Positions 24,931 through 34,018 are shown, counted from the first letter of the stretch. The stretch: 64,000 nucleotides of DNA from an uncultured Eubacteriales bacterium (GCA_902779185.1 CACZAM010000001.1:100927-164926); one strand, 5' to 3'. Translations and numbers: made by a program. The notes: generated by a model not told the origin, from the letters alone.

Positions 24931-25597
24931 TATCAAAGCTCATATCAGCGAGCGAGCCTATCAGCAGACTCCGGCCGAGCGGGGTCTCGCGTCCGCACAG
25001 GCAGGTCACGGCGAGGGATGCCTCGATCGACGCGCATGCCGCCGGGGTGAATGAAAGCGATGTCTTTGATGCGGGCACATAGTCATCAGAATACATCTGG
25101 TGAAGAAGCCCCGATCCCGGAGGAACTACCATTGCCTGAAGGTCCCAGCCGCAGATCGCTCCGTGGACTATCGTAAGACCGGCCTCAGCGGCCGCGTCCT
25201 CAAGGACCAGCCTGGCTGCGGCATTATCAAGAGCATCAATAACAAGATCCGCGTCCGCCATCAGAGCGGATGCGTTTTCTTTTGTCAGGAATTCACAGAC
25301 CGGCGTGACATCGACGGCAGGATCAACGGCTTTTACTCTTTCCGCTGCAGCAATGGCTTTCTTTTTTCCGATGTTATCTGATGTGCTGAGTATCTGCCTG
25401 TTAAGGTTGCTTTCTTCAAAAACATCTCCATCGACGACTGTCAGATGACCGACTCCGGCTCTCGTGAGATACTCGATGATGTTTCCGCCGAGTCCTCCGC
25501 ATCCGACCACAAGGACCCTGCTGCCGGCAAGCTTTTCCATATCTTCCTCAGACAGGGCAGGTATATTCCTGCTGTGTCTCTCTCTTATCTCAAACAT
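24911..25597 (-). CDS. ThiF/MoeB/HesA-family E1-like adenylyltransferase
   Basis: A 228-residue ATP-dependent activating enzyme with the Rossmann motif VVGCGGLGG (near 30-38), DGDVFEESNLNRQ, the Asp-containing DALDNAAAR and a cysteine in TPAACASIE as the candidate thiol. It lacks the paired CxxC zinc sites of classical MoeB (only CLCG is seen). These enzymes adenylate the Gly-Gly tail of MoaD or ThiS proteins, two of which are encoded in this window. The start overlaps the FAD enzyme gene by eight bases. Activation of the AOR-linked MoaD proteins is the likely role; target choice between them is unknown. Confidence 0.87.
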   Translation of the reverse strand: MFEIRERHSRNIPALSEEDMEKLAGSRVLVVGCGGLGGNIIEYLTRAGVGHLTVVDGDVFEESNLNRQILSTSDNIGKKKAIAAAERVKAVDPAVDVTPVCEFLTKENASALMADADLVIDALDNAAARLVLEDAAAEAGLTIVHGAICGWDLQAMVVPPGSGLLHQMYSDDYVPASKTSLSFTPAACASIEASLAVTCLCGRETPLGRSLLIGSLADMSFDIIHFSD

Positions 25598-26534
25598 CCC
25601 GCACCTCTTTTTTTCTTTTTACTATATTGTTCGCTATGCTTCTTCCGAGTTTTTCACCCTGTGCTGATGCACTGTCTGCTATTTCGTGTACGTAGTCCGC
25701 ATTTCCGCAGAAGTGCAGCCATGCGGGGTACGCATCATCTTTCTTAAGATCTTCAGCCAGCGACCGGTCAGGGTCGAGACCCAGGGCAGTTATCAGGGTA
25801 TCGCATTCGATAAGCTCGTCCGTTCCGCTGTCAAGGTGATGAAGGGTCACTCCTGTCAGGTGAGGGAAGCCATGGACTTCCATGACAGTGGAATTCAGAA
25901 TGACAGGGATGTCATATGCCTTTATGCATTCTTCCTGATTGCGTTTCATACCGCCGAGGTGATCACTGATCTCCGCCATGCCGACAACCGTTTTGCCAAG
26001 CTGTACGAATCTGCGTGCCATTATCTGGCCTATGTCGCCGCTTCCGAGAATGAATATGCGGCTGCCTGTGTCATATCCTCCCAGTTCGATCATTTCCTGA
26101 GCTTCACCTGCGGTATATATGCCTTCAGGTCTTGTGCCTGCTACAGGCAGTGACCAGAGCGGTCTTTCCGTGCATCCTGTCGCTAGTATGCACTCGGTGA
26201 AGACGATCCTTGTGAGCCCTTCAGCGTCTGAGACAAGGGCCGTTCTGTCTGACGACAGAGAAAGAACGCGGCAGTTCGGAAGGTAGACTGAGGAGGACTC
26301 GCTGAAACGGCGGAATTCCTTTTCAGAATACTCCGGACCTGTCATCTCTTTTCCGTATCTTCCCAGCCCGAAACCGCTGTGAACACACTGGTTCAGCACG
26401 CCGCCCGGGACTCCCCTGTCGTCTGCGACGATCACCTCGGCACCCAAAGCCGCGGAGGCTGCAGCAGCGGACATTCCCGCAGCGCCGCTTCCCACTACCA
26501 GGATATCGGTTTTAATAACTCTGACAGGTGACAT
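25590..26534 (-). CDS. FAD/NAD-dependent oxidoreductase (GlpB/HcnA-like pyridine nucleotide disulfide fold)
   Basis: A 314-residue flavoprotein with VVGSGAAGMSAAAA (FAD fold near 13), CILATGCTERP, an internal dinucleotide motif FILGSGDIGQIMARR and GNADYVHEIADSA at the end. This is the compact two-nucleotide-fold type found with GlpA-like dehydrogenases in anaerobes. AAAAGGAG precedes the ATG. It is transcribed with the ThiF-like gene and away from the GlpA-like gene 95 bases upstream; with that protein it may form a two-component dehydrogenase. Substrate unknown. Confidence 0.85.
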   Translation of the reverse strand: MSPVRVIKTDILVVGSGAAGMSAAAASAALGAEVIVADDRGVPGGVLNQCVHSGFGLGRYGKEMTGPEYSEKEFRRFSESSSVYLPNCRVLSLSSDRTALVSDAEGLTRIVFTECILATGCTERPLWSLPVAGTRPEGIYTAGEAQEMIELGGYDTGSRIFILGSGDIGQIMARRFVQLGKTVVGMAEISDHLGGMKRNQEECIKAYDIPVILNSTVMEVHGFPHLTGVTLHHLDSGTDELIECDTLITALGLDPDRSLAEDLKKDDAYPAWLHFCGNADYVHEIADSASAQGEKLGRSIANNIVKRKKEVRDV

Positions 26535-26628
26535 GCATGCTCCTTTTCGCTGTTTTCAAAAGACTAACACGATTGAAGCTCATCTGCAAATGAGATATAT
26601 TTACAAATGGAAAAAGGAAAGGCGACTG

Positions 26629-28038
26629 ATGATAAGGACTGATGTACTTATAATAGGTGCGGGTCTTCTCGGATGCTTCACCGCGAGAAACCTGACAAGA
26701 TATGACATCGATATAACCGTTCTCGAGAAGGAGGACGATGTTTGCCGCGGGATATCCAAGGCCAATACAGGCATTATTTACAGCGGCTATGACCACAAGC
26801 CCGGATCTGAGAAGCATAAGCTCTGCGTACAGGCCAATGAAGCATTCGACCGGCTATGCAATGAACTTGAAGTGCCTTTCCGACGTCCGGGTTCACTTAT
26901 GATAAGCTACGGTCCAAAAGGGGACGCTGTTATTGCCCGGAAGTACAGAGACGGCATCGAAGGCGGCACTCAGGGGCTGAAGCTCCTGAGCGGGAATGAA
27001 GCTGAGGAAATGGAGCCTGCGCTCGCTAAAGGCATCACCAGTGCACTGTATTCCGCCGGAACAGGTACTGTTGACCCATGGGAACTCTGTATAGCGGCGT
27101 ACGAGAATGCGCGTGACAACGGAGCGAAGTTTGTCTTCGGCTGCCGGGTCACGGGCCTGAGAAGAGAAAACGGCGGATTCATAGCGGAAACGCAGGGTGA
27201 GACATACTTTGCCAGAGCTGTTGTAAACGCTGCGGGACTGTCATCTGATGCCGTCAGGGAGATGACCGAGAAACCGCTGATAAGACTTTTCCCTACTGCA
27301 GCGGATTACATGGTTCTCGACAGACCGGAAGGCAGTATCGTAGACCATGTTATATTCCATGAGGGAGAGGACGGCAAGGGACTCACGCTTGTCCCGACTG
27401 TAGACGGCAATCTTCTGATCGGACCTACAAACAGAGACGTTTCGGAAGATGAGGCGGAAGAACGGGATATGAGGACCGATCGCGCAGGACTGGATCTCCT
27501 TAAGGAACTATGCGGAGAAATAGTACCTGAGGCCGATCTGAGCAGGCAGATAAGGACATTCGGCTCGCTGAGGCCGAACCCTTATTATGTAACGCTGTGT
27601 GCCGGAGACGTAATAAAGAGAGATAAAAACATAAAGGACATCAGGATAACGGAAGATGACGGGCTCTTCAGCCTCATAGGGGTGAAAACTCCGGGACTGA
27701 CATTCTCGAACGAACTTGGTAATATAGTAGCTGACAAGGCGGCTTCATACGCGGGAAGAACTGAGCTGAATCCGGATTTTGATCCGCACAGAAAGGCAAT
27801 AGTAAGAGCCCGGGACCTGAGCGAGGAGGAGCGGGCAGGCCTTATCTGCAGGGATCCTGCTTACGGAGAAGTCATATGCTCATGCATGGACGTAACAAGG
27901 TCCGAGGTGCTTCAGGCTATAGAGAGAGGCGCGCATGATTTCGAGTCCGCAAAGAGACGTACCGGAGCAGGTTTCGGCAGATGCCAGGGGAGCCGCTGCC
28001 ACAGGCGCATAATGGATATCATCGCAAAGGAGGAATGA
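26629..28038 (+). CDS. FAD-dependent dehydrogenase with C-terminal BFD-like [2Fe-2S] domain (GlpA/LhgO-like)
   Basis: The ATG at 26629 follows AAGGAAAGG and gives 469 residues. The D-amino-acid-oxidase-type FAD fold starts with LIIGAGLLGCFTAR; VVNAAGLSSDAV and SLIGVKTPGLTFSNELG are typical of glycerol-3-phosphate/L-2-hydroxyglutarate dehydrogenases. Residues about 415-469 form a BFD-like domain with CSC and a later CQGSRC. Such enzymes oxidise 2-hydroxy acids or glycerol-3-phosphate and pass electrons to partner flavoproteins. It is directly followed by moaC, two bases later, an unexpected pairing that suggests coordinated expression with tungstopterin synthesis. Confidence 0.85.
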   Translation: MIRTDVLIIGAGLLGCFTARNLTRYDIDITVLEKEDDVCRGISKANTGIIYSGYDHKPGSEKHKLCVQANEAFDRLCNELEVPFRRPGSLMISYGPKGDAVIARKYRDGIEGGTQGLKLLSGNEAEEMEPALAKGITSALYSAGTGTVDPWELCIAAYENARDNGAKFVFGCRVTGLRRENGGFIAETQGETYFARAVVNAAGLSSDAVREMTEKPLIRLFPTAADYMVLDRPEGSIVDHVIFHEGEDGKGLTLVPTVDGNLLIGPTNRDVSEDEAEERDMRTDRAGLDLLKELCGEIVPEADLSRQIRTFGSLRPNPYYVTLCAGDVIKRDKNIKDIRITEDDGLFSLIGVKTPGLTFSNELGNIVADKAASYAGRTELNPDFDPHRKAIVRARDLSEEERAGLICRDPAYGEVICSCMDVTRSEVLQAIERGAHDFESAKRRTGAGFGRCQGSRCHRRIMDIIAKEE

Positions 28039-28040
28039 CA

Positions 28041-28514
28041 ATGAGTGAATTCACACATTTTGACGATAAGGGCAACGCTTACATGGTCGATGTCTCAGGT
28101 AAGGAGATCACCAGAAGAAAAGCTATAGCACAGGGGAAGGTCTCTGTCAGCCGTGATGTGCTGGATGCGATCCTCGGTAAAAAAATCAGGAAAGGCGATG
28201 TGTTCACTGTTGCGCAGGTCGCAGGCATCATGGGCGCCAAGCACACATCAGATCTTGTTCCGATGTGCCACCCGCTGAGCCTTACTAACGCAAAGATCAG
28301 CTTCAGCATCAATGAAGAGGCATGCGTTATCACAACTTTATGCACGGCGGTCACGGACGGAAAGACCGGCGTCGAAATGGAAGCGCTGACAGGGGTAAGC
28401 GTTGCTTTGCTCACGATCTATGACATGTGCAAGGCCATTGATAAACACATGGTTATTTCAGATATTCATCTGGTTGAAAAATCAGGCGGGAAGAGCGGAG
28501 ATTTCATCTTCTGA
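28041..28514 (+). CDS. moaC: Cyclic pyranopterin monophosphate synthase
   Basis: A 157-residue enzyme, full family length, starting at ATG 28041 seven bases after AGGAGG (an ATG at 28035 is too close to it). Conserved blocks are MVDVSGKEITRRKAIA, AGIMGAKHTSDLVPMCHPLSLT and GVEMEALTGVSVALLTIYDMCKA, including the catalytic Lys and Asp. It converts the MoaA product into cyclic pyranopterin monophosphate, the first pterin intermediate of molybdenum and tungsten cofactors. moaA follows. Confidence 0.96.
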   Translation: MSEFTHFDDKGNAYMVDVSGKEITRRKAIAQGKVSVSRDVLDAILGKKIRKGDVFTVAQVAGIMGAKHTSDLVPMCHPLSLTNAKISFSINEEACVITTLCTAVTDGKTGVEMEALTGVSVALLTIYDMCKAIDKHMVISDIHLVEKSGGKSGDFIF

Positions 28515-28604
28515 AAATGACTGCGCAAAGAGCGCGGTTATTTTTCTGTTATTACAAAACGGAATATATGATTTTCGGTTACGAAGTAAGCTATACTATA
28601 AAAA

Positions 28605-28617
28605 GTGATAAAATCAC
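28605..28617 (+). promoter_or_regulatory. Small palindrome in front of moaA
   Basis: GTGAT-AAA-ATCAC is a perfect inverted repeat ending three bases before the moaA ATG, just after an AT-rich stretch with TATACT at 28592-28597. It could be an operator, or simply hide or supply the weak ribosome site (AAGTGAT). Confidence 0.3.
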
Positions 28618-28620
28618 ATC

Positions 28621-29592
28621 ATGGTTGACAAATACGGAAGACATATAGAATACATGCGAGTTTCCATAACCGACAGATGTGACCTGCGATGCAGGTACTG
28701 CATGCCGGAAGGCTGTGACAAGGTGTCGATGAGCCAGATACTGACCTATGAAGAGATAGTGAGGATCTGCAGGGCAGCATCTGAGCTCGGGATAAGCAAA
28801 ATCAAGATCACGGGGGGAGAACCTTTTGTCAGGCTCGGATGTACTGGTCTCATGAGAGATATCAAAGCTCTTGACGGCATCGAAGAGGTGACCGTCACCA
28901 CAAACGGGCAGACACTCGAGCGGTATATCGATGAACTGAAGGATATAGGTATCGACGGTATAAACATCAGCCTCGATACGCTCGACCCTGAAAGATTTGA
29001 ATATATCACCGGAAGGGGAAAACTCGATAAGACGCTCCGGGCGATCGGGCTTGCGGCAGAGTCTGGAATAAAAACAAAGATCAATACTCTTCTTCAGAAA
29101 GAATTCAATGAAGACGAGCTGCCTGACATAGCTTCACTGGCGTTTAAATATGGTATTGATGTAAGGTTTATCGAAATGATGCCTGTCGGGGCGGCAGATG
29201 CCGGCACCGGCCTGTCGAATCCGGAAGTATTGCGTAAACTGATGGAAGTCTGGCCTGATCTGGAGCCGGATGAGAGCGTTCACGGCAACGGACCGGCGGT
29301 CTACTACAGGCGTCCCGGCGAAAAAGGCGGCATAGGATTTATAAGCGCCATGCACGGCAAGTTCTGCAGTCACTGCAACAGGGTGCGCCTTACATCGCAG
29401 GGCGAGCTCAAGCCGTGTCTGGGCTTTGACACGGGTACAGACCTCATGCCGTATCTTAAAGGCAGTGATGATGAATTAAGGGAAGCCATACGACGGGCGA
29501 TCTTTGAAAAACCGGAAGCGCACAGCTTCAGTGATGCAGGCAATGCCGGGGATCATGCGGAGCGCCGCCTTATGTCACAGATCGGAGGATAA
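28621..29592 (+). CDS. moaA: GTP 3',8-cyclase
   Basis: A 323-residue radical SAM enzyme with the first cluster CDLRCRYC (near 21-28), the GTP-side cluster formed by CSHCNRVRLTSQGELKPC near 257-274, and the C-terminal Gly-Gly that is essential in known MoaA proteins. It converts GTP to 3',8-cyclo-dihydro-GTP, which MoaC processes. No strong Shine-Dalgarno site is seen before the ATG. The next gene's GGAGG is built into the final Gly-Gly codons. Confidence 0.96.
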   Translation: MVDKYGRHIEYMRVSITDRCDLRCRYCMPEGCDKVSMSQILTYEEIVRICRAASELGISKIKITGGEPFVRLGCTGLMRDIKALDGIEEVTVTTNGQTLERYIDELKDIGIDGINISLDTLDPERFEYITGRGKLDKTLRAIGLAAESGIKTKINTLLQKEFNEDELPDIASLAFKYGIDVRFIEMMPVGAADAGTGLSNPEVLRKLMEVWPDLEPDESVHGNGPAVYYRRPGEKGGIGFISAMHGKFCSHCNRVRLTSQGELKPCLGFDTGTDLMPYLKGSDDELREAIRRAIFEKPEAHSFSDAGNAGDHAERRLMSQIGG

Positions 29593-29597
29593 ATATA

Positions 29598-30542
29598 ATG
29601 GGAAAAACCGGAAAGGTCATAGCTGTTTGCATAAGTGAAAAAAAGGGCACTCAGAAGACAGAGGTCCCTTATATAAAACTCGTGCCCGAGTGGGGAATCG
29701 AGGGAGACGCTCATGCCGGCAAATGGCACAGACAGGTGAGCTTACTGGCGCTTGAGAAGATAGAAGCATTCCGGGAAAGGGGAGCTGATGTGGATTTCGG
29801 AGCGTTCGGCGAGAATATCATAGCCGAGGGTTTTGATTTCCGCTCACTGCCGGTTGGAACGAGATTCAGGATAGGAGATGCTCTTCTGGAACTCACTCAG
29901 ATAGGCAAGGAGTGCCATACACACTGCGCTATATACCATCAGGTCGGCGACTGCATCATGCCGAGGGAAGGTGTATTCACCATCGTGCTCGAGGGCGGCA
30001 CTGTTAAGGCGGGCGACGCCATCGAAATGATAGAGGCAGCTCCTGACAGAGCTTTCACGGCGGCATGGATAACACTTTCCGATAAGGGTGCGGCAGGTGA
30101 GCGCGAAGACAAAAGCGGTCCGCTTATAGGTGAGATACTGACGGAAGCCGGATATAACGTAGTCGAGGGCGTCCTTATCCCGGATGAGCCTGCGCTGCTT
30201 AAAAAGGAACTCATGAGACTTGCTGATCAGAGGCAGGTAAATGTGATCTTCACTACCGGAGGCACAGGCTTTTCAAAAAGAGACAGAACGCCTGAAGCAA
30301 CCAGGGAGGTATGTGACCGCATGACGCCCGGAATATCCGAGGCGATAAGGGCATATTCGATGACCAAGACTCCGACTGCCATGCTTTCGAGGGCGACATC
30401 GGGGATGAGGAATGAGACACTGATCATAAACCTTCCCGGAAGTCCGAAAGCAGTCAGGGAATGCCTTGAGTTCCTGCTCCATCCGCTTGAGCACGGCCTT
30501 GAGATAATGCTCGGCAGGGACGGTGAGTGCGCAAGGCCGTAG
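29598..30542 (+). CDS. MOSC domain fused to MogA/MoaB domain
   Basis: A 314-residue fusion. Residues 1-148 form a MOSC domain (GIEGDAHAGKWHRQVSLLA, FGENI, GKECHTHCAIY), a fold that handles molybdopterin-bound sulfur. Residues 150-310 form a MogA/MoaB molybdopterin adenylyltransferase domain with ITLSDKGAAGEREDKSGP, TTGGTGFSKRDRTPEAT and LPGSPKAVRECLEFLL. The second part adenylates molybdopterin for metal insertion by MoeA. Fusion couples a sulfur-handling module with the adenylation step. Known in Clostridia and related anaerobes. The start has GGAGG at nine bases. Confidence 0.92.
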   Translation: MGKTGKVIAVCISEKKGTQKTEVPYIKLVPEWGIEGDAHAGKWHRQVSLLALEKIEAFRERGADVDFGAFGENIIAEGFDFRSLPVGTRFRIGDALLELTQIGKECHTHCAIYHQVGDCIMPREGVFTIVLEGGTVKAGDAIEMIEAAPDRAFTAAWITLSDKGAAGEREDKSGPLIGEILTEAGYNVVEGVLIPDEPALLKKELMRLADQRQVNVIFTTGGTGFSKRDRTPEATREVCDRMTPGISEAIRAYSMTKTPTAMLSRATSGMRNETLIINLPGSPKAVRECLEFLLHPLEHGLEIMLGRDGECARP

Positions 30543-30623
30543 CAACAGCTGTTATCAATTGCGCAGCATGAGAAATGCGCTTTATGATAAACTTTTTTCG
30601 TTTTGACAACAGGAGGTATGAGG

Positions 30624-31496
30624 ATGAAAATCAAAAAACTATTGGTGCTTCTGCTGAGCGGAATGATGATCATTTCATTCGCCGCCTGCGGCGGCAGCAG
30701 TGACAGCGGAGAAGAGGCTGCTGCACCGGAGGAGACCGGCGGAACACTGATGATGGCTACAACTACAAGTACTGAGGATACAGGATTGCTCGACTATCTG
30801 CAGCCGCTCTTCAAGGAAGCTACCGGCATCGACCTGCAGTGGACAGCTGTAGGAACAGGCGAAGCTCTCAAGATGGGCGAGGACGGACAGGTCGACGTCG
30901 TTCTCGTACACGCGAAGGCAAGTGAGGAAGAGTTCGTTGCCAACGGATTCGGAGTCGAAAGATTCCCTGTAATGTACAACGATTTCGTTGTAGTAGGACC
31001 TGTAGAACCGCTCGAGAAGACTGATGATGTTGCTGCTTTCTTCGGAGCAGTAAACGATCAGCAGCTGCCGTTCGTATCACGCGGTGATGATTCCGGCACA
31101 GACAAGAAGGAAAAGAAGATCTGGGAAGGACTCGGAATCGATCCGACGACAAATCCTAACTACATGGAATCCGGACAGGGCATGGGCGCAACTCTGACAA
31201 TGGCAAACGAGAAGGAAGCTTACTGCCTGACAGACAGAGGAACATGGCTCAAGCAGTCAAAGGACTCCGAGAATAATTACACTCTCGATATCGTCTGCGA
31301 GGGCGGCAAGGAACTGCTCAACCAGTACGGCGTGATCGCTGTAAACCCTGAAAAATTCCCGGAGGTCAACAATGAGGCAGCCAACGCATTCATCGAGTGG
31401 ATCACATCCGATGAAGTACAGAAGCTGATCGGAGAGTATGGCGTAGAGGAATTCGGACAGGCTCTGTTCACACCTAACGCAGGTACAGACAACTAA
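30624..31496 (+). CDS. tupA: Tungstate ABC transporter substrate-binding lipoprotein
   Basis: ATG 30624 lies seven bases after AGGAGG; an earlier in-frame ATG at 30618 is too close. The 290-residue product has a lipoprotein signal (basic start, hydrophobic core, SFAAC with the lipid-bearing Cys near 21), an acidic linker, then ATTTSTEDTGLL, the TTTS oxyanion signature of TupA. Later blocks (SRGDDSGTDKKEK, GMGATLTMANEKEAYCLTDRGTW) match the family. It captures tungstate at the outer membrane face for TupBC. Presence of TupA rather than ModA suggests that the AORs here use tungsten. Confidence 0.93.
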   Translation: MKIKKLLVLLLSGMMIISFAACGGSSDSGEEAAAPEETGGTLMMATTTSTEDTGLLDYLQPLFKEATGIDLQWTAVGTGEALKMGEDGQVDVVLVHAKASEEEFVANGFGVERFPVMYNDFVVVGPVEPLEKTDDVAAFFGAVNDQQLPFVSRGDDSGTDKKEKKIWEGLGIDPTTNPNYMESGQGMGATLTMANEKEAYCLTDRGTWLKQSKDSENNYTLDIVCEGGKELLNQYGVIAVNPEKFPEVNNEAANAFIEWITSDEVQKLIGEYGVEEFGQALFTPNAGTDN

Positions 31497-31508
31497 TATC
31501 CGATAAAA

Positions 31509-32189
31509 ATGGAATGGCTCAGGGGAGTTTTTACAAATCCTGCTGTGCTGAGCGCAATAAAAGTCACCTTTCAGATGGCTTTTGCGTCAACCTTGATATC
31601 TGCCGTGCTGGGGGTCACTTTCGGCCTCTGGCTGCAGAATCATGAATTTGCCGGTAAAAAAGTGGTCGTCAGGATCAACAGGACGCTTATGGGGGTTCCT
31701 CCGGTCGTGATAGGACTGCTGGTTTACATGCTTACGATGCGCGGAGGGCCTCTTGGCCCTCTGGTGCTTCTGTTTACTGTCAAGGGGATGGTACTCGCAC
31801 AGGTTCTGATCATAACGCCTATCATAAGCGGTATGGTCTTTTCGTATGCGGAAAGCGCTGTCCCGGCGATACGCGCTTTCGCTAAAACCATGGGAGCCGA
31901 CAAGAAGCAGACTGACAGGCTCATAATAAGCGAACTTCGCAATGAGATATATTTCTGCATCATAACGGGCTTCGGCAGAGCCATCAGCGAGGTAGGCTCG
32001 GTAATGCTTGTCGGAGGCAATATAAAGGGACATACCAGGACGATGACGACAATGATCTCGCTCCTGAAGAGCCAGGGCATCTATTCGGAGGGAATAGGCC
32101 TGGGCGTGCTTCTCCTTGTGATGGCATTCATACTGCAGACCCTTGGCGATTATGTCAGAAAGGAGCAGATCCGCGATGAGAATTACTGA
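31509..32189 (+). CDS. tupB: Tungstate ABC transporter permease
   Basis: A 226-residue membrane protein with about five hydrophobic segments and the cytoplasmic coupling loop FGRAISEVGSVMLVGGN (near 156), typical of TupB. It forms the channel for tungstate. The ribosome site is weak, so expression may follow TupA translation 13 bases upstream. Its end overlaps the ATPase gene by 14 bases. Confidence 0.93.
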   Translation: MEWLRGVFTNPAVLSAIKVTFQMAFASTLISAVLGVTFGLWLQNHEFAGKKVVVRINRTLMGVPPVVIGLLVYMLTMRGGPLGPLVLLFTVKGMVLAQVLIITPIISGMVFSYAESAVPAIRAFAKTMGADKKQTDRLIISELRNEIYFCIITGFGRAISEVGSVMLVGGNIKGHTRTMTTMISLLKSQGIYSEGIGLGVLLLVMAFILQTLGDYVRKEQIRDENY

Positions 32190-32775
32190 ACTCCGCAAGA
32201 AGATCGGAAAAACGGATCTGTATGTTGAGGATCTGAACATAGAAAGCGGCATGATACACGGTCTTGTAGGGCCGAACGGCTGCGGCAAAACCATGCTGCT
32301 CAAGATCATCATGGGCATAGTGGAGCCTGACTCCGGAACGATAGATTACGAGGGCCTGAAGCCTTCGGAAATCACCATGATGAGCCAGAGACCTTACCTC
32401 ATGCATGCGAACGTATACGACAATATAATCTATCCGCTGAAGATACGCGGGGAGAAGACAGACCCTGCGGAGATAAACGGACTGCTCGAACGCGCCGGAC
32501 TCCTTGGAATAAAGGACCAGTATGCCGGCAGCCTGTCGAGCGGTGAGAGGCAGAAGCTATCGTTCATAAGGGCGATAGTTTTCAGGCCGAAAATGATACT
32601 AATGGACGAAACGCTGTCAAATCTTGATTCGGACAGCGAGAAACTGTTCAGGGAGATGGTGATGGAGCGGCACCGGGAGGACGGCTCCACCTGGCTGATA
32701 GTCAGTCACCAGTGGGACGAGATGAACGAGCTGTTTGACAAGGTCCACCATATGGAGAAGGGAAGGATCGTATAA
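32176..32775 (+). CDS. tupC: Tungstate ABC transporter ATP-binding protein
   Basis: From ATG 32176 (AAGGAG at ten bases) the product has 199 residues, short for an ABC ATPase but normal for TupC. Walker A GPNGCGKTM near 32-40 is followed by the Q-loop MMSQRPYL, the signature variant LSSGERQK and Walker B MILMDETLSNLD, in which the usual Pro is replaced by Thr, then the switch His (SHQWDE). It powers TupB. The stop shares a base with the moeA start. Confidence 0.9.
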   Translation: MRITELRKKIGKTDLYVEDLNIESGMIHGLVGPNGCGKTMLLKIIMGIVEPDSGTIDYEGLKPSEITMMSQRPYLMHANVYDNIIYPLKIRGEKTDPAEINGLLERAGLLGIKDQYAGSLSSGERQKLSFIRAIVFRPKMILMDETLSNLDSDSEKLFREMVMERHREDGSTWLIVSHQWDEMNELFDKVHHMEKGRIV

Positions 32776-34007
32776 TGAAACTTCTCAAAGTAGATACCGT
32801 AAATGAGGCAAGGAGCAAGCTCATAGACTGCTGCGCCGGCACGATGCTGCAGACTGAGATGAGAAGCCTGCTTGACGCGGCCGGATGCATCCTTGCTGAG
32901 GATATATATTCAAAAGAAAACATCCCGCCTTACAGGAGATCGATCATGGATGGCTATGCCGTCAGGAGCAGGGACCTGGGAGCCGCGGGAGACATGATCC
33001 CGACTATGCTGAAGGTGATAGGAGAGGTGCTTCTAGGAAGCGACTCATCGGACCTTAAGGTAGAGCCGGGATGCTGTGTTTATGTGCCTACGGGCGGATA
33101 TGTCCCTGACGGCGCCGATGCAGTTGTCATGATCGAATACTGCGAGCCGTTCGGAGCCGGCATGCTGGCTGTTTCAAAATCTGCTTCGCCGGGAGAAAAC
33201 ATCGTCAGTGTCGGTGAAGATGTGGCGGAAGGAGATATGCTTCTTCCTAAGGGCAGAAAGCTGAGGCCTCAGGACCTCGGAGTCCTGGCGGCCTGCGGGG
33301 TCACGGATATACCTGTATTCGTACCGTGGAGGGTGACCGTGATATCCACCGGGGACGAACTTGTGAGTCCGGATAAGATGCCTGGACCGGGTCAGATAAG
33401 AGATATCAATACATACACGATAGCTTCAAGGAGCATGGCTGAAGGCTTCGAAGTAATACGTACGGTCTCCGTCAAGGATGAAAGGGAGGCTCTCGTAAGC
33501 GCCATTGAGACAGCAAAGGCGGACAGTGATCTTGTAGTGATGTCGGGCGGAAGTTCGCAGGGCAAAAAAGACATGACAGCTGATCTTATAGATGAGGCTG
33601 CAGACCATGGAGTGCTTACTCACGGGATAGCGGCAAAACCGGGCAAGCCGACGATCACAGGTTTTGATGAAGAAAGCCGTACGCTGTTTATTGGCCTGCC
33701 GGGTCATCCTGCAGCGGCACTGATGGTTTATGAGCAGGTTCTTATAAATTTGTGGCGAGGTCTTATCTGCCGTGAAAAGGAACGTACACTTAAGGCGAAG
33801 ATAACTGTAAATGTTCCTTCCGCACCGGGACGCATGACATTCCAGCTTGTGAAGCTCAGCGGTGGGGACATCCCGGAAGCAGCTCCGGTCTTTGCAAGGT
33901 CGGGAATGATATCCCCGGTGAGTGAAGCAGACGGATATTTTGTAATGACTGAAAATCAGGAAGGCATCAGACCGGGGGAGATGGTAGATGTCTTCCTGTG
34001 GAAATGA
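32775..34007 (+). CDS. moeA: Molybdopterin molybdenumtransferase-type protein
   Basis: A 410-residue MoeA with the expected domains: YRRSIMDGYAVRS near 51, GAGMLAVSK, the catalytic fold with STGDELV and MSGGSSQGKKD, then LPGHPAAALMVYEQ and a C-terminal barrel. It inserts molybdate or tungstate into adenylated pterin. It directly follows tupC (one-base overlap), so metal uptake and insertion are coupled. One of two MoeA-type proteins in tandem; one copy may be specific for tungsten. Confidence 0.93.
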   Translation: MKLLKVDTVNEARSKLIDCCAGTMLQTEMRSLLDAAGCILAEDIYSKENIPPYRRSIMDGYAVRSRDLGAAGDMIPTMLKVIGEVLLGSDSSDLKVEPGCCVYVPTGGYVPDGADAVVMIEYCEPFGAGMLAVSKSASPGENIVSVGEDVAEGDMLLPKGRKLRPQDLGVLAACGVTDIPVFVPWRVTVISTGDELVSPDKMPGPGQIRDINTYTIASRSMAEGFEVIRTVSVKDEREALVSAIETAKADSDLVVMSGGSSQGKKDMTADLIDEAADHGVLTHGIAAKPGKPTITGFDEESRTLFIGLPGHPAAALMVYEQVLINLWRGLICREKERTLKAKITVNVPSAPGRMTFQLVKLSGGDIPEAAPVFARSGMISPVSEADGYFVMTENQEGIRPGEMVDVFLWK

Positions 34008-34018
34008 AAGGTATTGGC

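Noticed and set aside
28523-28545. Terminator after moaC (GCGC-AAAGA-GCGC then TTTTT)
   Set aside because: The stem is only four base pairs and the T-run is six bases away; too weak to call.
28515-30623. Molybdenum-cofactor riboswitch near moaA or tupA
   Set aside because: The gaps are only about 80 to 110 bases and show only short hairpins; the class needs a longer, specific fold.
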